A DNA stretch of 24,021 bases, from contig JAJAYR010000341.1 in assembly GCA_026786155.1 (NCBI GenBank), forward strand, positions 1 through 24,021, read 5' to 3'. This DNA comes from Pyrinomonadaceae bacterium (GTDB taxonomy: Bacteria; Acidobacteriota; Blastocatellia; Pyrinomonadales; Pyrinomonadaceae). The position numbers and the translations under genes were made by a program. Below the pieces are notes generated by a model that saw nothing but the letters and a program-made list of their open reading frames with translations, searched no databases and was not told where the DNA came from. Of the stretch, positions 1 through 8,585 are shown one piece after another (the stretch's first letter is position 1; the number at the start of each line of letters is the position of its first letter).

Positions 1-1586
1 ATTCGACGCGCGGGACAACGCCGATTTATCAGGAAATCCCGAACCTCTCGGCGGCAAAATCGGCTTACGGCAACATCGTCTATCGCAAAGCCCCGTCGTT
101 TCTGCGCCAAGCCGAGTTTTATCTGGGCGAAGATAAATTTCAAACCGCAGTCCGCGCATTTTTGAAGAAACACGAATTTGGCAATGGACGTTGGGAAGAT
201 TTGGTTTCTGATTTCGCCCGCGCCAAATATAATCTTCCTGAATCGGGCGGCGAAATAAGCCCAGAACAACTGCGAGGAGTTAGAGAATTACTCGATTGGG
301 CGAACGGCTGGATAAAACAACGCGGCGTGCCGATTATAAAATTAGAAGGTAATTCAATTTTACAGAAAGACGCGCTTAACGAAAATTCAAAATGGATTCA
401 AAAGTTCAAGATTTATACTTTTGAGAAAAATCCGAATCCTGAATACAAAGATGTTGTTGGAATCGAAACGGTTTTGCTAAATAGTTTTAATCGAACAATT
501 GGAATGTCGCCGAAAGCTACGTTCATTTTCCCAAACTACCAAGATTACGGCTACGGCATCTTTCTGCTTGACGAGAAAAGCCGCGCCTACGTTCTCGCAA
601 ATATCCAAAACGAAAAAGGCGATTTTCTCCGCACGATGATGTGGGGAAGTTTGTGGGACAGTGTGCGCGAAACGGAACTCGCCCCGCGTGATTACGTCGA
701 ACTCGTCATCAAAAATATCAACATTGAAACGGACGAAAGCACGATTCAAACTCTGCTCAGTCGCGTTTCGACCGCGATGAATTATTATCTGTCAGAACCG
801 TCTGCGGTAGCGGGCGGTTTAACGTCGTTGCCTCGAAACGTAAAAATAAATCCGAGTGTTTCAACTAATCAAATTCAACCATCTGCTACCGCAGACGGTT
901 CTGACAAGAAGGAACTCGCCGCGAAACTCGAAGCGATTTTGATTGATAAAATACAGAACGCGCCGACGCTCGGACAGCGGATTACATTTTATCGGGCGTT
1001 TCTGAATGTTGCTTCCGGTGAGAACGCCCGGAAGATTTTGAAGGATATTTTGAGCGGCAAATTTCAGATTAAAGATTTGAAATTGAAAACCAAAGACCGA
1101 TTCGACATCGTAACGAAACTTTTAGTTTTGGGCGACAAAGATGCGCCGAGCCTTTTAGCCGAACTTGAAAAAACAGAAACTACCGACGAAGCCAAACGCT
1201 ACGCTTACGCGGCGAAAGCGGGAATCGGAACGGCGGAAAACAAAGCGAAATTCTGGACGGATTTTGTCGGCAACAAAGAATTAAGCGAAAGCTGGATTGA
1301 ATCGGCGTTCGTGCCGTCTAATGCGGCGCGACATTCCGAATTGACTTTGCCGTATCTCGAAAAAGCATTAGCCGAATTGCCGAATTTAAAGCGCAGCCGC
1401 AAAATCTTTTTCGTCAACGGCTGGCTCGCGGCGTTTATCGGCGGGCAGAAAGATGAAAAAGCATTAGCGATTGTCAATAAATTTCTGGCGGACAATCCGA
1501 ATCTCGATAAGGATTTGCGATTAAAGATTTTGGAAAATGTTGATGGTTTGGAACGCGCTGTGAGAATAAAAAATAAATTCAAATAA
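1..1586 (+). CDS. M1 family metallopeptidase (aminopeptidase N-like), C-terminal part
   Basis: The reading frame is open from base 3, so the gene begins outside the window and only about its last 527 residues are present. The start of the visible part (YGNIVYRKAPSFLRQ, then LGEDKF, FLKKHEFGN) matches the end of the M1 catalytic domain, where a conserved tyrosine stabilises the transition state. The HEXXH zinc site and GAMEN motif would lie upstream and cannot be seen. The rest is a helical C-terminal domain of the ERAP1_C type. The family removes N-terminal residues from peptides. A low-complexity linker at 791-905 is encoded by an inverted repeat pair (separate entry), apparently an in-frame insertion. 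A TTG at 162 could be called as a start but lies inside the conserved domain, so it is not the real start. The gene converges on the next one with a 23-base gap and no clear terminator. Confidence 0.85.
   Translation, partial: STRGTTPIYQEIPNLSAAKSAYGNIVYRKAPSFLRQAEFYLGEDKFQTAVRAFLKKHEFGNGRWEDLVSDFARAKYNLPESGGEISPEQLRGVRELLDWANGWIKQRGVPIIKLEGNSILQKDALNENSKWIQKFKIYTFEKNPNPEYKDVVGIETVLLNSFNRTIGMSPKATFIFPNYQDYGYGIFLLDEKSRAYVLANIQNEKGDFLRTMMWGSLWDSVRETELAPRDYVELVIKNINIETDESTIQTLLSRVSTAMNYYLSEPSAVAGGLTSLPRNVKINPSVSTNQIQPSATADGSDKKELAAKLEAILIDKIQNAPTLGQRITFYRAFLNVASGENARKILKDILSGKFQIKDLKLKTKDRFDIVTKLLVLGDKDAPSLLAELEKTETTDEAKRYAYAAKAGIGTAENKAKFWTDFVGNKELSESWIESAFVPSNAARHSELTLPYLEKALAELPNLKRSRKIFFVNGWLAAFIGGQKDEKALAIVNKFLADNPNLDKDLRLKILENVDGLERAVRIKNKFK
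791..905. repeat. Inverted pair of REP-like palindromes inside the M1 peptidase gene
   Basis: Bases 791-811 and 885-905 are perfect 21-base reverse complements. The left copy extends to about 820 and is itself a stem-loop: aaccgtctgc pairs with gcgggcggtt (some G-T pairs) around a ggta loop. Two inverted copies separated by about 70 bases look like a REP doublet, usually intergenic, but here they are read in frame as a Ser/Pro/Ala/Gly-rich linker (SEPSAVAGGL and PSATADGSD). No other copy is present in the window. Confidence 0.7.
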
Positions 1587-1609
1587 AGCAGCTAAAATCT
1601 AATTGGACT

Positions 1610-3583
1610 TTAAGTTTCGATTGCCGAAGTTCTGGAACTGATTAAATTTTCAGATGACGCGGCTGTGGCGGCGAACGATTCTTTTTTGTCTTCGGTAATT
1701 TTCGCTTCGGGCAGAAAATGATTGAAAAGACGGCGAATTTTATCCGTGTTGTTTTCCTCGACGGCTTGGCGGAAGCTGCTGACGATGGCGGCGACATCTT
1801 CGCTCGAATACGCGGCGATTTTCCCGATAAAAATTTTCGGATGCGTCGTTTTCAAAAGGCTTTCGCCGGTGATTTCCAATTCTTCAAACAACTTTTCGCC
1901 TTGGCGAACGCCGGTGAAAACGATGTCAATGTCTTCGTAAGGCTGCAAGCCGGAAAGTCGAATCATATCTTCGGCGAGCGCGAGAATTTTAACGGGTTTG
2001 CCCATATCGAGAATGAAAATCTCGCCGCCCGTGCCGAGTGCGCCCGCCTGCAAAACCAGCGCGGAGGCTTCGGGAATCGTCATAAAATAGCGCGTCATTT
2101 CCGGGTCGGTAACGGTGATCGCTTCGCCTTTCAAGATTTGTTCGCGGAAAATCGGGACGACCGAACCGGCTGAACCGAGGACGTTGCCGAAGCGGACGGC
2201 GACGTAATTGGTCGGGTAAATTCGATTCAAATTTTGTAGCACGATTTCCGCGACGCGCTTCGACGCGCCCATCACGGAAGTCGGATTGACGGCTTTGTCG
2301 GTCGAGATTAAAACGAAATCCTTAACGCCGGATTTGCCCGCGAGTTCGCCGATTAACTTGGTTGCCAAAACATTATTTTTTATCGCTTCGGTCGGATTGG
2401 TTTCCATTAAAGGAACGTGCTTGTGAGCGGCGGCGTGAAAAACGACCGCCGGTTTGTATTCGGCGAAAATCTCGCGCATTCGCGGTTCGTCGCTGATGTC
2501 GGCGATGAGCGGCAGAAAATTTGTTTTCAAAAAGTTTTTGGCGAGTTCGCGTTCGATTTGAAATAAAGCGAATTCGGTTCTTTCGACCAGAAGCAGAAGT
2601 TTCGGGTTGAATTCGGTGATTTGGCGAACGAGTTCCGAACCGATTGAGCCGCCCGCGCCCGTTACCATCACGACTTTATCCGTCAAAAATTCGTGCAGAT
2701 TCTCGTCGTCGAGTTGGACGGTTTCGCGTCCCAAAAGGTCTTCGATTTGCACGTCGCGGATGCGGCTGATTTGGACGCGCCCGTGAATAATTTCGTGCAA
2801 ACTCGGCACGATTTGGGTTTTGACAGGGATTTCGCGGCAGATGTCTATAATGCGGCGAATGTCTTTGCCCTGCGCCTGATCAACGGCGATGACGACTTGT
2901 TCGATATTTAATTCGCCGACCAATCGCGCCAAATCGTCGGTCGTCCCTAAAACTTTCACGCCGCTGACGCTGCCGCCTTTTTTACGACGGTCGTCGTCAA
3001 TAAATCCTTTGACATCGAGTTCGGCATCGGCGCGTCCCAGAACGTCTCTGACCGCCAACGCGCCGACTCGTCCCGCGCCGACGAAGAGCGTCATTTTCGG
3101 TTTAACGCGGCGTTTGGTCAATCGAAACGTGCGCTTTTCGGAAACTTCATAGGCGAAGCGACGCAAAATCCGCAGAGCTAAAAGTCCGCCGAACGCCAAA
3201 CCCGTGTCAAATAAAATAATCGAAAGCGGAACTTGCCAACGCGAAAACTGCTCGTTGGAAACCAGCAAGCGGATTAAAATTAAAATAACGCCGGAGATGA
3301 GAGCCGCTTTCAGAAAGGCTTTGATGTCTTCGAGACTGACGTAACGCCAGATAATCGAATACGCGCCGACCAGAAACAGCGCGGCGAATTGGATGAAAAC
3401 AACGAACGGCAACTGAGTGAGAGCGTTGTCCAGATAGTATTCGCTAAGCTCGAACTCAAAGCGAAACAGATACGCCAAAAAAAACGCGCCGCTTAAAACG
3501 GCGATGTCCGCCGCCAGTTGAAACGGTCGGCGCAGAAACCACAGACGCTCGCGGTCGCGGATGTTTTTGAGCAAACTTGTCAT
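1610..3583 (-). CDS. Membrane-anchored polysaccharide biosynthesis dehydratase/epimerase (PglF/CapD/FlaA1-like)
   Basis: This 657-residue protein has the family layout: about four N-terminal membrane helices (residues 20-145), a first Rossmann-like domain with GAGRVG at 169-174, and a C-terminal short-chain dehydrogenase domain with TGAGGSIG at 308-315. The signature STDKAVNPTSVMGASKR at 427-443 has Met438 where classical enzymes carry Tyr, and Lys442, as in UDP-GlcNAc 4,6-dehydratases such as PglF. Such enzymes make 4-keto-6-deoxy sugar nucleotides at the inner membrane for surface glycans or glycoproteins. The exact sugar cannot be read from sequence. ATG at 3583 is used. It is divergent from the Wza-like exporter, which supports a surface-polysaccharide role. 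Confidence 0.9.
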   Translation of the reverse strand: MTSLLKNIRDRERLWFLRRPFQLAADIAVLSGAFFLAYLFRFEFELSEYYLDNALTQLPFVVFIQFAALFLVGAYSIIWRYVSLEDIKAFLKAALISGVILILIRLLVSNEQFSRWQVPLSIILFDTGLAFGGLLALRILRRFAYEVSEKRTFRLTKRRVKPKMTLFVGAGRVGALAVRDVLGRADAELDVKGFIDDDRRKKGGSVSGVKVLGTTDDLARLVGELNIEQVVIAVDQAQGKDIRRIIDICREIPVKTQIVPSLHEIIHGRVQISRIRDVQIEDLLGRETVQLDDENLHEFLTDKVVMVTGAGGSIGSELVRQITEFNPKLLLLVERTEFALFQIERELAKNFLKTNFLPLIADISDEPRMREIFAEYKPAVVFHAAAHKHVPLMETNPTEAIKNNVLATKLIGELAGKSGVKDFVLISTDKAVNPTSVMGASKRVAEIVLQNLNRIYPTNYVAVRFGNVLGSAGSVVPIFREQILKGEAITVTDPEMTRYFMTIPEASALVLQAGALGTGGEIFILDMGKPVKILALAEDMIRLSGLQPYEDIDIVFTGVRQGEKLFEELEITGESLLKTTHPKIFIGKIAAYSSEDVAAIVSSFRQAVEENNTDKIRRLFNHFLPEAKITEDKKESFAATAASSENLISSRTSAIET

Positions 3584-3601
3584 TCGTGTCGGAAAATAAA
3601 A

Positions 3602-3641
3602 ATTATACTTTGAACTTACCCGCCAAAACCGAAACAGTCAA
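3602..3641 (-). promoter_or_regulatory. Candidate promoter region of the dehydratase/epimerase gene
   Basis: On the minus strand TTGACT (3641-3636) is followed after 17 bases by TAAGTT, and a perfect TATAAT lies at 3607-3602. Either could serve as -10; the TATAAT would give a very short leader to the ATG at 3583. Judged by eye only. Confidence 0.35.
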
Positions 3642-3689
3642 GAGTTTGCCGACAATCCGATTTACAAAAGCAACTATTGGAATAATAAG

Positions 3690-3718
3690 TTGAATCAAAC
3701 GCGATTGTAAGTTATTCT
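3690..3718 (+). promoter_or_regulatory. Candidate promoter of the polysaccharide export gene
   Basis: TTGAAT (3690-3695), 17 bases, TATTCT (3713-3718). It would start transcription near 3725, about 33 bases before the ATG. The match is moderate and position is the main support. Confidence 0.35.
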
Positions 3719-3757
3719 TGGCAACTGGTGAAATTATACATTACGAAAGAGGTTTTT

Positions 3758-4765
3758 ATGAATTCAAAATTTTGGTTAAGCTGCGTCTTGACATTCAGTT
3801 TGGCGCAAATTGCTTTCGGACAGCAAACTTCCGTTCAACAGTCGCCGATTCCGCCCGCCGGCGACATCGGTTATATGGTTGGTGTCGGCGATGAAATAAC
3901 CGGCAAGGTTTTAGGCGAAACGCAGTTCGATTTCGTCTCGGAAGTTGATGAGGACGGCAGACTGCAAATCCCGTTTTTCGACAAAGCGATTCAGGCAAAA
4001 TGCCGCACGGAAAAGGAATTACGCGCCGACGTGACGCAAATTTTGGCGAAATATCTGAAAAGTCCGCAAATCAGCGTTCGCGTTACGCAGCGGCGCAGTC
4101 GTCCGCCCGCGATTATTTTCGGCGAAGTCCGCGCCTCGCAGCAGGTTGATTTGCGCCGTCAAGCCCGGCTGCTCGATATGCTTTCCCTGGCGGGCGGCGT
4201 AACCGACCAAGCTGGCGGCACAATTCAGCTTTTCCGCACCCAGAGACCGATGTGCAGCGAAAGTAAAGAAGATGATAATTTGTCGGCGAGTTTAGGCAGC
4301 AGTTTAGATGTCGCCCCGAAGATTTATAGTTTGACCAGTCTGCGCGAAGGACGCGACGACGCGAATCCGATAATTTATCCGGGCGATTTAATCATTATTG
4401 ACAAAGCCGCGCCGGTTTATATTACGGGCGAAGTGAACGCGCCGCAGGGAATTTATCTGAAGGAAGGCGGCACGACGCTGATGGAAGCCATCGGCAAAGT
4501 CAACGGTGTGCGCCGCGAAGCCAAGACGAAAAATATAAAAATTTATCGGCTAAAAGCCAATTCAAAAGACCGCGAAATTATCGCCGTCAATTATGATTTG
4601 ATTAAAAAGGGCGAGCAGAAGGACGTTCTGCTTCAGCCTTACGATATTATCGAAGTTGATAAAGCGAAGAAAAGTGTCGGTCAAATAGTTTTGGAGTTGG
4701 CAACCGGACTCGGACGCTCAGGTATTGCCGCCGTTGGAACGGGTTTGCCGACGGTCATTTACTAA
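3758..4765 (+). CDS. Polysaccharide export protein with SLBB domains (Wza-like)
   Basis: The protein is secreted or outer-membrane, with a signal peptide at residues 1-22 (MNSKFWLSCVLTFSLAQIAFG). A Poly_export domain follows (about 36-113, GYMVGVGDEITGKV), then two SLBB-type beta-grasp domains (about 116-215 and 218-301, VYITGEVNAPQGIYL). The family forms the periplasmic/outer-membrane channel for capsule or exopolysaccharide. ATG 3758 is chosen over the upstream GTG at 3728 because AAAGAGG at 3746-3752 is a well-placed ribosome site and the signal peptide starts there. There is no cysteine at the end of the signal peptide, so it does not look like a lipoprotein, unlike E. coli Wza. The tyrosine kinase and polymerase partners are not in the window. 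Confidence 0.9.
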   Translation: MNSKFWLSCVLTFSLAQIAFGQQTSVQQSPIPPAGDIGYMVGVGDEITGKVLGETQFDFVSEVDEDGRLQIPFFDKAIQAKCRTEKELRADVTQILAKYLKSPQISVRVTQRRSRPPAIIFGEVRASQQVDLRRQARLLDMLSLAGGVTDQAGGTIQLFRTQRPMCSESKEDDNLSASLGSSLDVAPKIYSLTSLREGRDDANPIIYPGDLIIIDKAAPVYITGEVNAPQGIYLKEGGTTLMEAIGKVNGVRREAKTKNIKIYRLKANSKDREIIAVNYDLIKKGEQKDVLLQPYDIIEVDKAKKSVGQIVLELATGLGRSGIAAVGTGLPTVIY

Positions 4766-4785
4766 AACGAAATCTCAATAAAATA

Positions 4786-4816
4786 AAAAACGCCGATAAA
4801 TTTTGTCGGCGTTTTC
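4786..4816. terminator. Bidirectional intrinsic terminator
   Basis: cgccga (4791-4796) pairs with tcggcg (4806-4811), flanked by an A-run on the left and a T-run on the right, so it can end transcription from both sides. It lies between the convergent export gene and rpiB. Confidence 0.8.
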
Positions 4817-5260
4817 TTATTGAGCCTTTTCCAAATCGCTTATTTCGTCAACCCGGCGGGCGTGTCGTCCGCCTTCAAAGTCGGCTTCGAGAAACGATTT
4901 GATAACTTTGGAAACTTCTTCAAATGAAATCATCCGCGCCGGAACGCTTAAAACATTCGCGTCGTTGTGCTGGCGGGCGAGCCGCGCCGTTTCCTCGTTC
5001 CACGCGAGCGCGGCGCGGATGCCGTGAACTTTATTGGCGGCGATTTGCATTCCGTTGCCCGAACCGCAAACTAAAATTCCGCGTTCGACCTCACCGCTCG
5101 CCACTTTTTCGGCGACTTTTTGCGCGTAAACCGGATAATCAACCGATTCCGCCGAATTCGTGCCGACATCTTCATATTCAACGCCCATTTCGTCAAGCTG
5201 CCGCTTGATTTTTTCCTTGTCCTCAAAACCCGCGTGGTCTGCGCCGATAACAATTTTCAT
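4817..5260 (-). CDS. rpiB: Ribose-5-phosphate isomerase B
   Basis: At 147 residues the protein has the usual length of RpiB and interconverts ribose 5-phosphate and ribulose 5-phosphate in the pentose phosphate pathway. The N-terminal GADHAGFEDK is the phosphate/sugar-binding start. CGSGNGMQIAANK places the catalytic Cys at 65. His98 and NDANVL follow, and GGRHARRVDEI closes the family pattern. Related sugar isomerases (LacA/LacB type) share the fold, but the Cys and the overall sequence fit RpiB. GGGAG upstream of ATG 5260 is a plausible ribosome site with slightly long spacing. The gene stands alone and ends at the shared terminator. Confidence 0.95.
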   Translation of the reverse strand: MKIVIGADHAGFEDKEKIKRQLDEMGVEYEDVGTNSAESVDYPVYAQKVAEKVASGEVERGILVCGSGNGMQIAANKVHGIRAALAWNEETARLARQHNDANVLSVPARMISFEEVSKVIKSFLEADFEGGRHARRVDEISDLEKAQ

Positions 5261-5366
5261 CTTTCGTAATCTCCCGTGTTTTTTCGATTCTAACCGAATT
5301 TCGCCCGATGCTCTAACGACTGTCGGCTGATTTTTGTTAAAATTCTTCCGAACAGGTTTTTTTAAA

Positions 5367-5729
5367 ATGATTTATCGCCTTTTAGCCGACGCAGTGTTGG
5401 TTCTGCATTTCTGCTTTGTCATCTTTACGGTGTTCGGCGGCTTGCTCGTTCTGCGTCGTCGTTGGATTGCTTGGCTGCATCTTCCGGCGGTCGTCTGGGG
5501 AATTTTGATCGAATTTTTTTGGTGGATTTGTCCGCTGACGACCGTCGAAAATTATCTGCGGCAAATTGGCGGCGAAGCCGGTTACGCGGCAGGTTTCATT
5601 GATTATTTCGTGTCGCTCGTGTTGTATTCGCCGCTTTCGCCGGCGGTGCGTTTCACGCTCGGCTTGGTGCTTTTGACGTTTAATCTGGCGATTTATTGGC
5701 GGGCGTTCGGGCGCGGAAAAGTCGCTTGA
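5367..5729 (+). CDS. DUF2784 family membrane protein
   Basis: A small 120-residue protein with about three membrane helices (residues 5-28, 37-55 and 90-112). Between them is the family-typical stretch WWICPLTTVENYLRQ with Gly- and Tyr-rich residues, which matches DUF2784. No function is established for this family. The ATG at 5367 is used; the frame also opens at a TTG at 5334, but the membrane segment begins directly after the ATG. It is divergent from rpiB and followed by the protease gene on the same strand after about 125 bases, with a separate promoter between them. Confidence 0.8.
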   Translation: MIYRLLADAVLVLHFCFVIFTVFGGLLVLRRRWIAWLHLPAVVWGILIEFFWWICPLTTVENYLRQIGGEAGYAAGFIDYFVSLVLYSPLSPAVRFTLGLVLLTFNLAIYWRAFGRGKVA

Positions 5730-5798
5730 GTTTATTGTCGGCAACGGTTCGACAAAACTTTCGCATCTAGTTTCTCGAAGCCGTTACGCCTTTTTGAT

Positions 5799-5827
5799 TT
5801 GTTCGACGCGAACAAAACTTCTATAAT
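5799..5827 (+). promoter_or_regulatory. Candidate sigma-70 promoter of the protease-TPR gene
   Basis: A perfect TATAAT at 5822-5827 is preceded at 17 bases by TTGTTC (5799-5804). Transcription would begin near 5834, about 20 bases before the ATG at 5855. Confidence 0.5.
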
Positions 5828-5854
5828 CGCGTTGGAAAATATAAAAATCCCCGA

Positions 5855-7294
5855 ATGAAATTTACCGTTCTGAAAATTTCGACTTTGCTGCTGCTAATCT
5901 TCGCGCTCGCGTCGGCGACGGTGGCGGCGCAGGATTTCCTGCCGGAACTCGTGCGCCGCATCAAACCGTCGGCGGTTGCCATCGAAACCTTTGACGCGAA
6001 AGGCGCGACCATTTCGCGCGGCAGTGGATTTTTCATCGCGGGCGATAAAATCATTACGAACCGGCACGTCATCGAAAAATCGAGCCGCGTCGAAATTCAT
6101 TTGATTGACGGCAAAAGGTTTCCGGCGAAGGGAGTTTTGGCGATTGACGGCGAAGGCGATTTGGCTCTTTTGCAAGTTGACGTGCCGCCGAATTCCGTCG
6201 CCGCGCTGCCGTTGGTGCAGACCGCGCCGCAGGAAGGTGAATCGGTCGTCGTCATCGGCAATCCGTTCGGGCTGGAGGGTTCGGTCTCGAACGGCATCGT
6301 GTCCGCCGTCCGCGAAATTCCGGGTTACGGCAAAATTATCCAAATCACCGCGCCGATTTCGTCCGGCTCATCCGGTTCGCCCGTCGTCAATATGCGCGGG
6401 CAGGTAATCGGTGTCGCCACTCTGCAAGCCGCCGAAGGGCAGAGCATCAACTTTGCCGTGCCGTCCGCCAGAATTTTAGCTTTGAAAATCGGCAATTTGC
6501 AGACATTTGCGTCGCTCAACACGGAAAATCTGAAAAACAAACGCGCCGCCGCGCAGAATTTATATTCGCAAGGGCTAGGGATTTTATCGCGCGACGATTT
6601 CGGGAAAGCCGTCGCCTATTTTGAAAAGGCGGTCGAGATTGACCCGAATTACGCGGAAAGCTGGTATCAAGCCGGATTTTGCTACGGAATGCTCGGCAGA
6701 CACGCCGACGCGCTGAAGGCTTCGCGGCAAGCCGCCAAACTGCGCCCTGAATGGGCGGAAACATTCGTCAATATCGGCGCGTCGAGTTTCGCGCTCGGTC
6801 AATATAAAGACGCGGCGGACGCTTACCGGCAAGCGACAAAACTCGATGCCGACAACGGCGACGCGCAATACGCGCTCGGCTTATCGCTCGGAAAACTCGG
6901 ACGCACCGACGAAGAACTGCTCGCCTACAAACGCGCCGTCGTTATCAAACCGGACTTGGTGAACGCCTGGGAACAACTCGGCGCGGGCTATTTCAAACAG
7001 AAACGCTACGCCGAATCGGTCGCCGCCTTCGAGCAGTTAAAAATCTACAAACCCGACGCGAAAACTTACAACTATCTGGGCGAAAACTACTTTGAACTCG
7101 GCAAAATTCAGGAAAGCGTGGATGCCTTTAACAACGCCGTTTCTTACAATCCCGATTCCGAACGCGCCCGCTACAACCTCGGCAAAGCCTACGTCAAACT
7201 CGGCGATACCGCTTCGGCAAACGTCCAATACGAAATTTTGCGAAGCGGAAAATCCGATTGGGCAGATAGACTTTACGTTTTAATCAATCCCTAA
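5855..7294 (+). CDS. Secreted trypsin-like serine protease (S1C/HtrA-like) fused to TPR repeats
   Basis: Signal peptide at residues 1-25 (ends TVAAQ), then a chymotrypsin-fold protease domain to about residue 215. The triad is visible: His71 in TNRHVIE, Asp102 in GEGDLALLQ, Ser175 in GSSGSPVV. Where HtrA/DegP proteases carry PDZ domains, this protein has about six tetratricopeptide repeats (about 232-470), each with the W/Y...G...A...A spacing (for example YAESWYQAGFCYGMLGRHADA). The TPRs probably bind a substrate or partner in the periplasm; that is inference. ATG 5855 begins directly at the signal peptide. It converges on the next gene with only 8 bases between stops. Confidence 0.88.
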   Translation: MKFTVLKISTLLLLIFALASATVAAQDFLPELVRRIKPSAVAIETFDAKGATISRGSGFFIAGDKIITNRHVIEKSSRVEIHLIDGKRFPAKGVLAIDGEGDLALLQVDVPPNSVAALPLVQTAPQEGESVVVIGNPFGLEGSVSNGIVSAVREIPGYGKIIQITAPISSGSSGSPVVNMRGQVIGVATLQAAEGQSINFAVPSARILALKIGNLQTFASLNTENLKNKRAAAQNLYSQGLGILSRDDFGKAVAYFEKAVEIDPNYAESWYQAGFCYGMLGRHADALKASRQAAKLRPEWAETFVNIGASSFALGQYKDAADAYRQATKLDADNGDAQYALGLSLGKLGRTDEELLAYKRAVVIKPDLVNAWEQLGAGYFKQKRYAESVAAFEQLKIYKPDAKTYNYLGENYFELGKIQESVDAFNNAVSYNPDSERARYNLGKAYVKLGDTASANVQYEILRSGKSDWADRLYVLINP

Positions 7295-7302
7295 AATTTA
7301 AA

Positions 7303-7740
7303 TTATTGTTGAATCGGCGGGTCGTCGGCATTGGCAGGTTCGCCGTGTTTGTCCGCGCCGTAAATTACGCCTGAAGTATCAATATAGAACGACCTGATGC
7401 CGGTTGTGCCGTAAATTTGAGGAACCGCGGAAACATTAAAGGAAGCCTCATTATTATTCGTTCGCGCGACGGTGGTAATGGTGAAGTTATAACCGTTCGC
7501 ATAGCCTCTTGCCAGTAATTCATTGATGAGATAGACGGCTCGAAGTTGGCTTAAAGAACCGTAATTGCCGTTGCCCGTGGTTGCGCTGTAAGTAACCTGC
7601 GCGGAATGCAGAACGCGCATTGTCCGCGCGACGAATCTTTCGTTTTGGAGATATGGATAACGCGCTTTAGCAGATGTTTGAAGGCTGAACGCGGACATCA
7701 GAGCGCAGAAAAGCGCGGCGGCGAAAAGTTTTTTAGTCAT
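7303..7740 (-). CDS. Secreted pilin-like (type IV pilin C-terminal domain) protein
   Basis: A 145-residue protein with an ordinary N-terminal signal peptide (MTKKLFAAALFCALMSAFS, cleavage after about residue 24). The mature part (ARTMRVLHSAQVTYSATTG, YGSLSQL, GYANGYNFTI, YGTTGIRSFYIDTSGVI) resembles the globular domain of acidobacterial PilA/pseudopilin-like proteins, in which a peptide about data-like YG...L repeats precedes a beta sheet. The prepilin GFTLIE-type leader helix is absent, so it probably cannot enter a pilus fibre and is simply exported. Recognition is from family resemblance and could be wrong in detail. The ATG has no obvious ribosome site. Confidence 0.6.
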   Translation of the reverse strand: MTKKLFAAALFCALMSAFSLQTSAKARYPYLQNERFVARTMRVLHSAQVTYSATTGNGNYGSLSQLRAVYLINELLARGYANGYNFTITTVARTNNNEASFNVSAVPQIYGTTGIRSFYIDTSGVIYGADKHGEPANADDPPIQQ

Positions 7741-7878
7741 ATTTTTTTGACGAAAACCGAAATTGCAGAGATTAACGCTGTATTCAGTTTAACAAAATTT
7801 AACTATGACTTTCAATCTTTTTTATCGGCGGGTGAACTTATTTAATTGAAGCCTTGATTGGTTTGATTTTTAGGATTT

Positions 7879-8574
7879 TCAGTTTTCTTCCTTATCGAGT
7901 TTAATCGTCGGCACATCAAAAACTTCGAGCGTTTTCCAGAAGATTATCAAACTGCCGTCTGTATCTTTTCGATAAATTTTGAGGGCGACAAGAATATCTG
8001 CCCGGTCAAAAGTTATCGCCCGCAAAACGTAACTGTGTCCGACAACGACGGACAAACTACTTTTGTAGGTCATATCGTTGACTTCATAATTCCACGCTTT
8101 GCGCTGTTCGATTCTAATTTCAGAAATATCTACCGGCGGTTTGTAGTTGGCGAGAAAATTTGCCTCAATGGTTTCCTTTGAAACGTCGGCTAACGAAATT
8201 TCGCCCAAATCGGCAATCAAACCGTAATCCGCACCGGCAAAACCGACTTTCAGATTGTTTTGTTCCAAACTGATTTGTGGCGTGTCCTGATAATTGTGCG
8301 AATTTTTGCTGAACGAATAATATGAACCGCCGCCTTGAATCGTCAATTTGCGGTCATATTTTTCTCGCGGAAGAATTCTTACAACCTTGAAATTTTCTTT
8401 CCGCGCCATTTCCGAATCTTTCGCGTCCGGCAGCAGAACATCTTTTTCTAGTTTTTTTATCTGGTCGTTTAGTTATTCAATTTTTTTCAGCTTTTTTTCG
8501 CGCGGCAAATACTGGGCATTGATAATTGAAGCGAGAAACAAAACGAAAACAAGAACTTTAGCGGCGGAACGCAT
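7879..8574 (-). pseudogene. Secreted protein gene interrupted by an in-frame stop codon
   Basis: The intact part, 7879-8409, reads as 176 residues beginning MARKENFKVV, but that ATG has no ribosome site. The same frame continues upstream to ATG 8574, which has a perfect AGGAG 8 bases before it and a clear signal peptide (MRSAAKVLVFVLFLASIINA). One TAA at 8475-8473 (codon 34) splits them, in a charged, possibly coiled-coil stretch (KKLKKIE, stop, LNDQIKKLEKD). Without it the product would be about 231 residues and exported. I do not recognise the mature domain; it looks beta-rich and has no clear catalytic motif. A strong terminator ends just before the ribosome site. Alternatives are a sequencing error or a restart at 8409 giving a cytoplasmic product. 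Confidence 0.7.
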
Positions 8575-8585
8575 AATTTTCTCCT

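Noticed and set aside
1205..1582. Antisense open frames over the M1 peptidase and other long genes
   Set aside because: Low stop-codon density in this composition makes many shadow frames; none has a start signal or recognisable domain.
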